In this document: positions 1 through 6,866 of the stretch, piece by piece | How positions within the stretch are numbered: position 1 is the first letter of the stretch | Layout of the letters: each line of letters opens with the position of its first letter | NCBI GenBank assembly: GCA_028280205.1 | Contig: JANQME010000441.1 | Coordinates: forward strand, 1-16,355 | From: Longimicrobiales bacterium | GTDB taxonomy: Bacteria; Gemmatimonadota; Gemmatimonadetes; Longimicrobiales; Gaopeijiaceae | Reading direction: 5' to 3' | Length of the DNA stretch: 16,355 nucleotides | Program-made: the position numbers and the translations under genes | The notes under the pieces: model-generated | The model's input: only the letters and a program-made list of their open reading frames with translations | Database searches by the model: none | What the model was told of the DNA's origin: nothing

Positions 1-1672
1 CGAGCAAAGGCACGAAGACGGACTCCTTGCCCTCCGAAACCGCAGCGGCCACCGGCTCCTCGAGCTCGAACGGACCGGAGACGCCTGCCTTCAGCTCCAG
101 GACCAAACCGCCCTCGAAGCGCGAGCGGAGTCGCTCGTCGATCTCCACGATCGAGGCGGGACCCCGATCGGCGGAGAACATCATGCGGGCCCCACGCCGC
201 CGCAGTGCCTCGAAGAGGTGGAAGAACTCGTCCTGAGCGCGCTCCGTCTCGACCAGACCCTGGATCCCGTGCACGAGCAGGAGATCCACCGTCCACCACC
301 GCTCCCGCCAAGCTCCGGCGACCCCTTCCCCCAGCGCGCGGATGAAGTCCGCCGCGAAGTCCGACACGGACGCCACGGCGACGCGGAGCTCCGGGTAAGC
401 CTCGACGTACGAGCGACCCACGGCACCGAGTAACGTACGCGCCACCGCTTCCTCGGGACTCCACACGAAGAGCGGGTTGTACTCCGGCTTCTCCGACCCG
501 ACGACCTGGGCGGCCGCCTTGAGGACCATGTCCTCGAAGCCGTCCAGGTCGTGGAGCTGCGGCCCGTCCGCCAGCTTCGGGAAGGGACGTTGGCGCTCGC
601 GCACCGACGTCAGGAGGGCCTCGGCCTCCTCCAGCCGGTCCGGGTCCTCCAGCACGCCTTGAGCAGCTTCCGGCCACGGATTCCCCAGCCGGTCGAGCTC
701 TTTGTCGATGTCGTACAGGCGCTGCACATCCGCCTTGAAGCGCTCGATGGTCTCGTGCCACCCCTTCGGCTCGCTCTTCGCATCGCGCAGCGTCTCGAGC
801 CGGAGCGTGGAGAGGCCCTGCCGGTCCGCGCTCTCGATTGCCTCGCGGACGGCCTTGCGCCACGGCTCCTCCTTCTGCTCGACGACCTCGGCAACCGAGC
901 TGGTGAGGTCGCTGAGGAAGGAACCGAACTCGTTGGAGCTCGAGCTGAGCGAGGCGGCCTTGTCCTGGTCGCGGAGGAGACCGGCCACCTCGTCGACCAT
1001 CACCTGCCGCTCCTCGAGATCCTGCGTCGCGAAGATCTTGTTGAGCACGCCCCCCAGCTCGCGGACGTTCTTGAACGGGGCGCGGGCGACGGCCTCGGCC
1101 ACCCCTTCGGTGAGCTCCTGTCCGCGCTCCTGGGCCTTCTTGCGGATGATCGCGACGCGGGTCTCGTACTGCGGAACACCCAGATCCACGATGAGGCCGC
1201 CCGAGAAGCGGGAGAGGAGCCGGGCGTCGAGCTCGTTGATGTCGGCCGGAGGCCGGTCGCTCGCCAGCACGATCTGGCCGCCCCGGCGGTTGAGCTGATC
1301 GAGCGTGCGCAGGAGCATCTCCTGCGCCTCGGGCTGGCCGGTCAGGAACTGGACATCGTCGAGAAGCAGGATGTCGACGTCTCCGTACACGGTGCCGTCA
1401 CCGGCTCCGGCCTTGAGCGTGCCCTCCAGCTTCTCGAGGTACTGCTCGAGCGCCATGTACTCCGCATGCAGCGACCCGTCGGCGTCCCCGGCCCGATGCG
1501 CGATCGCCGTGAGGATGTGCGTCTTTCCGAGCCCCGGGGCGGAGTAGAGGAAGAGCGGGTTGTAGCTCTTGCCCGGGCTCTCCGCGGCGCGCCGGGCCGC
1601 CGCCGTCGCCAGGCGGTTGGACGGGCCCACGACGAACGAATCGAACGTCAGTTTCGGATCGAGATCGGGCAT
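1..1672 (-). CDS. DnaA-related protein with tandem AAA+ modules, the second degenerate (partial, 3' end outside window)
   Basis: 557 residues are visible and no stop is reached by position 1. The protein opens directly with a DnaA domain III-like module and has no domain I. It shows Walker A APGLGKTH (residues 45-52), Walker B ILLLDDVQF (101-109), sensor 1 ASDR (137-140), arginine-finger box RLLSRF (151-156) and sensor 2 NVRELGGVLNKI (202-213). A charged helical linker follows (about 215-370). A second module (about 376-528) keeps the DnaA-like scaffold (YNPLFVW 398-404, SVSDFAADFIRAL 435-447, SADR 500-503, ERLRSRFEGGL 513-523). However, the P-loop reads SPEEAVART (405-413) and the Walker B acids are replaced by HG (468-469). 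No DnaA domain IV DNA-binding helix-turn-helix is visible. This is therefore probably a DnaA paralogue, perhaps a replication regulator in the manner of Hda, rather than the initiator; that role is inferred. ATG 1672 was chosen because it sits just before the canonical domain III opening (LTFDSFVVG); it has no Shine-Dalgarno sequence. Confidence 0.9.
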   Translation of the reverse strand, partial: MPDLDPKLTFDSFVVGPSNRLATAAARRAAESPGKSYNPLFLYSAPGLGKTHILTAIAHRAGDADGSLHAEYMALEQYLEKLEGTLKAGAGDGTVYGDVDILLLDDVQFLTGQPEAQEMLLRTLDQLNRRGGQIVLASDRPPADINELDARLLSRFSGGLIVDLGVPQYETRVAIIRKKAQERGQELTEGVAEAVARAPFKNVRELGGVLNKIFATQDLEERQVMVDEVAGLLRDQDKAASLSSSSNEFGSFLSDLTSSVAEVVEQKEEPWRKAVREAIESADRQGLSTLRLETLRDAKSEPKGWHETIERFKADVQRLYDIDKELDRLGNPWPEAAQGVLEDPDRLEEAEALLTSVRERQRPFPKLADGPQLHDLDGFEDMVLKAAAQVVGSEKPEYNPLFVWSPEEAVARTLLGAVGRSYVEAYPELRVAVASVSDFAADFIRALGEGVAGAWRERWWTVDLLLVHGIQGLVETERAQDEFFHLFEALRRRGARMMFSADRGPASIVEIDERLRSRFEGGLVLELKAGVSGPFELEEPVAAAVSEGKESVFVPLL

Positions 1673-1796
1673 CGATGTGGCGCGACGTGCGACGTCCGGG
1701 CGGCCCTCTCGCGGCGCCCGCGGAGCCGCTAAGTATCGGCCTCCGGAGTCGAGAACAAAAGGGCGGTGTGGCGATGTGACCGGCCGGCCCGGATTC
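1673..1796 (-). promoter_or_regulatory. Gap upstream of the DnaA-like gene with a weak promoter candidate and imperfect dyad
   Basis: This 124-nt gap separates the rluD stop from the DnaA-like ATG. On the minus strand a -10-like GATACT lies at 1737-1732, with a weak TTGTTC at 1758-1753 (15-nt spacer, short and poorly matching). The -10-like box sits inside an imperfect dyad, with arms at 1722-1728 and 1737-1744 (GGAGCCG against CGGCCTCC, one bulge), which could be an operator. No strong terminator for rluD is seen; there is only a short T-rich stretch near 1757-1764. Both elements are tentative. Confidence 0.25.
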
Positions 1797-2756
1797 TCAC
1801 GGATGCGCGCGTGCCCACTCGGCGGCCCGGGCCAGATCCTCGGGAAGCGGGGAGCGGAAGTGCAGCGCCTGCCCGGTCTCCGGATGGGCGAAAGCGAGCT
1901 CTGCAGCGTGGAGGAACTGGCGAGGGACGAGCCGCGCGAGCTGTCCGACCCAGCGCCGGGTCGGACCGCCGAGACCCCGCTCCCACCCCGCTCCGTACGC
2001 GGCGTCGCCGATGACGGGATGCCCGAGGTGGGCCAGGTGTACCCGGATCTGGTGCGTCCGGCCCGTCCGCAGCGCCACGTCGAGAAGCTCGGCCCGCGCC
2101 CACTGCTCGCGGACCTCGACCCGGGTCGTGGCGGAGCGCCCGTCCTCCACGACCGCCATGCGCTTGCGGTCCGAGGGATCGCGCCCGATCGGAGCGTCGA
2201 TCGTGACCGGCGACTCGGCCAGGTGGCCCCACGTCGCGGCCAGGTAGAAGCGCCGCACGCGTCGCCGGCGCAGCGCATCGGCCAGCGTCCGGTGGGCGGT
2301 GTCGGTCTTGGCCACGACCAGGAGCCCGGAGGTGTCGCGGTCGAGCCGGTGCACGATCCCCGGGCGCTGGCGGCCGCCGACACCGGACAGCTCCGGCGCG
2401 TGCCACAGAAGGGCGTGGACGAGCGTCCCCGTGCGGTGGCCGGGCGCCGGGTGGACGACCATCCCGGCCGGCTTGTCCACGATCAGGATCGCCTCGTCTT
2501 CGTAGACGATGTGGAGCGGGATGTCCTCGGGCTCGAGCTCGACGGGCTCGGGCGCCGGCACCTCCACGAGCACGACCGAGCCGGGTTCGAGCGTCTCGGA
2601 CTTCCGCGCCCGCCGGCCATCGACCGTGACCCGCCCGTCCGCCACGAGCCGCTGGACCCGCGTCCGTGACAGCTCCAGGCGATCGGCGACGAAGCGGTCG
2701 AGCCGGTCCGCGCCCTGCGGCTCGACCGTCAGCTCGTGGCACTCGCTCCGACTCAC
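1797..2756 (-). CDS. rluD: RluA-family 23S rRNA pseudouridine synthase (RluD type)
   Basis: This enzyme isomerises uridine to pseudouridine in RNA; RluD acts on helix 69 of 23S rRNA during 50S assembly. From the GTG at 2756 the protein has 319 residues, close to E. coli RluD. An N-terminal S4 RNA-binding domain (about 17-60, RLDRFVADRLELSRTRVQRL) precedes the catalytic domain. The RluA-family motif HRLDRDTSG lies at 136-144 with catalytic Asp139, and the C-terminal GRTHQIRVHL motif at 232-241. The GTG overlaps the ileS stop in a GTGA arrangement, suggesting translational coupling. Another GTG at 2783 would add nine residues, and neither start has a convincing ribosome binding site. The exact target uridines cannot be assigned from sequence, so RluC- or RluA-like specificity is possible. 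Confidence 0.93.
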   Translation of the reverse strand: MSRSECHELTVEPQGADRLDRFVADRLELSRTRVQRLVADGRVTVDGRRARKSETLEPGSVVLVEVPAPEPVELEPEDIPLHIVYEDEAILIVDKPAGMVVHPAPGHRTGTLVHALLWHAPELSGVGGRQRPGIVHRLDRDTSGLLVVAKTDTAHRTLADALRRRRVRRFYLAATWGHLAESPVTIDAPIGRDPSDRKRMAVVEDGRSATTRVEVREQWARAELLDVALRTGRTHQIRVHLAHLGHPVIGDAAYGAGWERGLGGPTRRWVGQLARLVPRQFLHAAELAFAHPETGQALHFRSPLPEDLARAAEWARAHP

Positions 2757-5700
2757 TCCGCCGCCGGACGCAGCCCGATCCACGCCGGTATTCCGTCCAC
2801 GTCCACCTCACGCACGTGTGGGAAGTCGTCGTCGGAGACGGCATCGGCAACCGCAACGCTCGACGCCAGCGTTTCGCCCCCGATGAAGGCTTCGTGCGCC
2901 ACGGCGGCGGCCCGGATGTCGTCCGGGCCGGCGAGCTGGAGCTCGATCCGGTCGGTGATCTCGAGTCCGGCGTCGCGGCGCAGCCGCTGGATACGGTTCA
3001 CGAGCTCACGCGCGACACCCTCGGCGCGCAGCTCGTCGTCGAGCACGGCGTCGAGCGCCACCGTGTACGCCCCTTCGCCCTTCACGACGAGGTCACCGGC
3101 CGCCTCCTGGATCACCTCGACGTCGGCCGGCTCGACCGCGTGCGACTCGCCGTTCACCTCGATCCGGATCTCGGCGCCGGTCTGGAAGGCGGAGAGCGCC
3201 TGCTGGTCGAGCGCGCGGATCGCGTTCGCCGCGTCGTTGGTGCGCTTGCCGAAGCGCTGCCCGAGCGCCCGATAGTTCGGCTTGCCCGTGAGCGTGACGA
3301 TGCCGTCGACCGAGGAGAGGAAGCCGATCTCCTTCACGTTGAGCTCGTCGCGCACGACGTCGAGCATCTCGTCCGAGAGCGTGCGTCCGCCCGGAATCAC
3401 CGCGCGCGCGCCGCGCAGCGGCTGGCGCACCCGGATCTGCACCTCCTCGCGGGCCGCGCGACCGAGCGACACGAGCGCCCGCACCGCCTCCATGTCGTTC
3501 TCGAGACGAGGCTCGCCCGAGCGCAGAGCGGCGGCCGCCTCACGTGCCTCCGCTTCCTGCGTGGGGAAGCGCTCGAGGTGCACGCTCGTCCCCGTGAGCG
3601 CGCGGTGGAGCCAGTCGGCCGCGAACGGCGAGCATGGGGCGAGCATGAGCGAGACCCGGCGCAGCGCGTCGTGCAGCGTGCGGAAGGCGGCCCGCTGGTC
3701 GTCCGCGTCGCCGGAGTTCCAGAAGCGCGCTCGGCTGCGCCGCACGTACCAGTTCGAGAGATCCTCGACGACGAAGTCCCCGAGCGCCCGGTAGGCACGC
3801 GTGAGCTGGTAGGCATCCAGCTCCGCGCCGACCTCTTCGATCACCGAATCGAGACGGGCCAGCAGCCAGCGGTCCAGGAGCGGACGCTCGACCGGTGCGG
3901 GGTCTGCGCCGGTCGGCGCCCATGACTCGACCGAGGCGTAGAGCGCGAAGAAGCGATAGGTGTTGAAGAGGGTGTCGAAGAACTTGCGCGCCGACTCCCT
4001 CACCCCGTCGGGGTCGTAACGCTTCGGCAGCCACGGGTTCGACGACGTGATGAAGTACCAGCGCACCGCGTCTGCGCCGTGTTCGGCGATCGCGTCCCAC
4101 GGGTTCACGACGTTGCCGCGAGACTTCGACATCTTGCGGCCTTCGGCGTCGAGCACGAGGTCGTTGACCAGGCAGTTCCGGAACGAAGGGCCGCGGCCCA
4201 GCATCGTCGAGATGGCCAACAGCGAGTAGAACCAGCCCCGCGTCTGGTCGAGGCCCTCGCAGATGAAGTCTGCGGGGAAGTGCGCCTCGAACGCCTCTTC
4301 GTTCTCGAACGGGTAGTGCCACTGCGCGTAGGGCATCGCGCCCGAGTCGAACCAGACGTCGATCACCTCGGGCGTCCGGCGCATCGTGCCGCCGCACGCC
4401 GCACACGACCACGTCACCTCGTCGATGTACGGCCGGTGCGGATCGAAGTCGTCGGGGAGCGGACCGGCCGCCTCCTCGAGCTCGGCCAGCGAGCCGATCC
4501 ACTGCACCTGGTCGGGGTCTTCGTCGCACACCCACACAGGCAGCGGCGTCCCCCAGTAGCGGTCGCGCGACAGCGCCCAGTCCACGTTGCCCCGCAACCA
4601 CTCGCCGAAGCGCTTCTCCCCCACCTCGGGAGGGTGCCACGCGATCTGATCGTTGTTGGCGAGCAACTCGTCCTTGAGCGTCGAGGTGGCCGCAAACCAC
4701 GAGTCGATCGCCACGTACAGGAGCGGGGAGTCGCAGCGCCAGCAGTGCGGGTAGCTGTGCTCCACCCTCCCGATGTCGAAGAGCAGTCCGCGCTCGCGTA
4801 GCGCCTCGACGAGAACCGGGTCGGCGTCCTTCACGAAGAGGCCCCCGACGAGCTCGACGTCCTCCGTGAACTTCCCCGCCGCGTCGATGGGGTTGAGCAT
4901 CGGGAGGTCGTGGCGCTGCCCGGCAGCGTAGTCGTCCGCGCCGAAGGCGGGCGCCATGTGCACGATACCCGTCCCGTCATCGGCGCTCACGAAGTCCTCG
5001 GCCACCACGGTCCACCCGCCACCGCGCTCTTCCGGCTCGGCCACGAGCTCGAGGGGCCGGCGATAACGCCACCCCACCATCTCGGAGCCTTTCAGGGTAC
5101 CCACCACCTCTCGCTCCTCGCCGAAGATCGCCTCGGCCCGCGCAGCCGCCACCACGTACCGTCGATCGTCGCGCGCCACCTCGACGTAGTCGAGGTCGGG
5201 GTGGACGGCGAGGCCCGTGTTGGACGGCACCGTCCAGGGCGTCGTGGTCCACGCGAGGATCGCACGGCCGCCCGGGTCCGGGGCGCCGTTCTCGTCGACG
5301 ACCTCCGCCACGAAGGTGAGCGACGGGTCGAAGACGTCGCGGTAGCCCTGCGCCACCTCGTGCGAGGAGAGCGGGGTCCCGCAGCGCGGGCAGTACGGGA
5401 CGCTCTTGTGGCCACGGTAGAGCAGTCCGCGCTCGGCAATCGACTTCAGGATCCACCACACCGACTCGATGTAGGGCGTGTGGAAGGTCACGTACGGCCG
5501 CCAGTACTCGAGCCAGTAACCGATCCGCTCGGAAAGCTCCTGCCATTCCTCCTTGTACGTGAACACCGAGTCCTTGCACACCTGGTTGAACTCGGCGATC
5601 CCGAACGCCTCGATCTCGGGCTTGCCGCTGATGCCGAGCTTTTTCTCCGCCTCGATCTCGACGGGCAGACCGTGCGTGTCCCACCCGGCGATGCGGGTGA

Positions 5701-5932
5701 CGTCGTGACCCAGCATGGCGCGATGGCGGCAGACGAGATCCTTGATGGTGCGCGAGAGAATGTGGTGCAGGCCGGGACGTCCGTTGGCCGTCGGCGGTCC
5801 CTCGTAGAAGACGAAGCGCTCGCCGTCACGGTTGGCGTCCAGCGTGCGGCGGAAGAGATCCTCGTCGCGCCAGCGCTCGAGGGTCTCCTCCTCGATGCGG
5901 AGCGGAGAGTCGGGGAGTTCGGGGTAGCTCAT
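2753..5932 (-). CDS. ileS: Isoleucyl-tRNA synthetase, type 2 (IleRS2), with swapped GLHH signature
   Basis: This class I synthetase charges tRNA-Ile with isoleucine in the cytoplasm. It has 1059 residues, the length of the eukaryote-like type 2 form. Order of features: N-terminal catalytic part with GPPTANGRPGLHH (45-57); zinc knuckle CPRCG (181-185); CP1 editing domain (about 195-395) with WTTTPWTVPSNTG (228-240) and GTGIVHMAPAFGADDY (320-335); PHCWRC (395-400); CAACGG (510-515); EGLDQTRGWFYS (559-570); KMSKS (600-604); then the anticodon-binding helical domain and a C-terminal extension. The class I HIGH motif, normally HxGH, reads GLHH (54-57), a His/Gly swap known in some IleRS2 enzymes. 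Codons are uniform and the frame is intact. It lies 63 nt downstream of punA and overlaps rluD by 4 nt. No T-box leader or Shine-Dalgarno sequence is seen upstream of the ATG. The lspA gene often found between ileS and rluD is absent. Confidence 0.98.
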   Translation of the reverse strand: MSYPELPDSPLRIEEETLERWRDEDLFRRTLDANRDGERFVFYEGPPTANGRPGLHHILSRTIKDLVCRHRAMLGHDVTRIAGWDTHGLPVEIEAEKKLGISGKPEIEAFGIAEFNQVCKDSVFTYKEEWQELSERIGYWLEYWRPYVTFHTPYIESVWWILKSIAERGLLYRGHKSVPYCPRCGTPLSSHEVAQGYRDVFDPSLTFVAEVVDENGAPDPGGRAILAWTTTPWTVPSNTGLAVHPDLDYVEVARDDRRYVVAAARAEAIFGEEREVVGTLKGSEMVGWRYRRPLELVAEPEERGGGWTVVAEDFVSADDGTGIVHMAPAFGADDYAAGQRHDLPMLNPIDAAGKFTEDVELVGGLFVKDADPVLVEALRERGLLFDIGRVEHSYPHCWRCDSPLLYVAIDSWFAATSTLKDELLANNDQIAWHPPEVGEKRFGEWLRGNVDWALSRDRYWGTPLPVWVCDEDPDQVQWIGSLAELEEAAGPLPDDFDPHRPYIDEVTWSCAACGGTMRRTPEVIDVWFDSGAMPYAQWHYPFENEEAFEAHFPADFICEGLDQTRGWFYSLLAISTMLGRGPSFRNCLVNDLVLDAEGRKMSKSRGNVVNPWDAIAEHGADAVRWYFITSSNPWLPKRYDPDGVRESARKFFDTLFNTYRFFALYASVESWAPTGADPAPVERPLLDRWLLARLDSVIEEVGAELDAYQLTRAYRALGDFVVEDLSNWYVRRSRARFWNSGDADDQRAAFRTLHDALRRVSLMLAPCSPFAADWLHRALTGTSVHLERFPTQEAEAREAAAALRSGEPRLENDMEAVRALVSLGRAAREEVQIRVRQPLRGARAVIPGGRTLSDEMLDVVRDELNVKEIGFLSSVDGIVTLTGKPNYRALGQRFGKRTNDAANAIRALDQQALSAFQTGAEIRIEVNGESHAVEPADVEVIQEAAGDLVVKGEGAYTVALDAVLDDELRAEGVARELVNRIQRLRRDAGLEITDRIELQLAGPDDIRAAAVAHEAFIGGETLASSVAVADAVSDDDFPHVREVDVDGIPAWIGLRPAAE

Positions 5933-5995
5933 GGACGGAGTGCGGAATCGGGTCGTTCGGGTGGAGCGGGCCGCCCGCGTAGGGGCGATGTCCGG

Positions 5996-6820
5996 TCAGA
6001 TCTGCGACACCACCCGTTCGATCAACCGGGTCAGGTGAGGCTCGGCGGCGGCGGCCGCCTCGATAATTCGTTCGACGCTCACCGGCTCGAGCGCATCCGG
6101 CAGGCAAGAATCCGTGATGATGGAGAGCCCGAGCACGCGCATGTCCATGTGGCGCGCGACGATCACCTCAGGCACCGTGGACATGCCCACGACGTCGGCC
6201 CCCAGCGTCCGCAGCATCCGGTACTCCGCGCGTGTCTCGAGCTGAGGCCCGGGCACCGCCACGTAGACGCCCCGGTTGAGCCGCAGACCGAGGTCGAGCG
6301 CGGCCGCGCGCGCCATCTCCTGCAGACCCCGGTCGTACGGCTCGGACATGTCGGGGAAGCGGGGTCCGAGCTCATCGACATTCGGCCCGACGAGCGGGCT
6401 GTCGCCCAGCAGATTGATGTGGTCGTCGATGAGCACGAGCTCGCCGACCGCCCAAAGGGGGTTCATGCCGCCCGACACGTTCGACACGACGAGCGTCTCC
6501 GCTCCGAGCGCCTTCAGGACGCGGATCGGGAAGGTGACCTCCTGGAGCGTGTATCCTTCGTAGCGGTGGAAGCGCCCCTGCATGGCCACGACCGGGGTTC
6601 CGCCCAGTCGCCCCAGAACGAGCCGACCCGAGTGCGTCTCGACGGTCGGCTCGGGGAAGTCGGGGATTTCGCCGTACGGGACGGTCGCCTCCGTCTCGAT
6701 CATGTCGACGAGCGCGCCGAGGCCGGTCCCCAGGATGATCGCGACCTCCGGCTCCAGCGCCGAATGAGTGCGGACGGCGGCGACGGCCGCATCCATCCGC
6801 TCGATCAGGTCCGTGGTCAT
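5996..6820 (-). CDS. punA: Trimeric-type purine nucleoside phosphorylase
   Basis: This enzyme splits purine nucleosides with phosphate into free base and (deoxy)ribose-1-phosphate, feeding purine salvage. Its bases can be used by the hpt product encoded elsewhere in this window. The 274 residues fit the trimeric PNP/MTAP family. Motifs seen: phosphate-binding LGTGLG (30-35), GRFHRYEGY (82-90), VSNVSGGMN (112-120), PGPQLETRAEYRMLRTLGAD (190-209) and GMSTVPEVIVARH (212-224). At the base-specificity position, where 6-oxopurine PNPs have Asn in an ITN motif, this protein has ITD (Asp237), as in adenosine-type members, so substrate range is uncertain. The ATG at 6820 is preferred because the upstream in-frame extension is low-complexity and unlike the family. 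No Shine-Dalgarno sequence is visible. It lies 46 nt after divIVA, presumably in the same transcript. Confidence 0.94.
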   Translation of the reverse strand: MTTDLIERMDAAVAAVRTHSALEPEVAIILGTGLGALVDMIETEATVPYGEIPDFPEPTVETHSGRLVLGRLGGTPVVAMQGRFHRYEGYTLQEVTFPIRVLKALGAETLVVSNVSGGMNPLWAVGELVLIDDHINLLGDSPLVGPNVDELGPRFPDMSEPYDRGLQEMARAAALDLGLRLNRGVYVAVPGPQLETRAEYRMLRTLGADVVGMSTVPEVIVARHMDMRVLGLSIITDSCLPDALEPVSVERIIEAAAAAEPHLTRLIERVVSQI

Positions 6821-6866
6821 CGCAGGGGGGCTCGGGATCGGTCGGTTCGACGTCGCGCGACGCGGA

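Noticed and set aside
1..1672. Annotation of this gene simply as dnaA
   Set aside because: No domain I and no domain IV helix-turn-helix are visible, and there is a second degenerate AAA+ module, so it is called DnaA-related until the end of the gene is seen.
551..1732. Long plus-strand open frame opposite the DnaA-like gene
   Set aside because: Antisense shadow of a GC-rich gene: the minus-strand product has complete DnaA motifs, while the plus-strand translation is Arg/Leu/Glu/Asp-rich with no recognisable domain.
1673..1796. A replication origin next to the DnaA-like gene
   Set aside because: No DnaA boxes of the TTATCCACA type and no AT-rich unwinding stretch were seen in the gap, and the neighbours are not typical origin genes.
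5933..5995. Possible T-box or riboswitch leader for ileS
   Set aside because: The gap is only 63 nt, too short for a T-box, and shows no specifier stem, T-box sequence or terminator.
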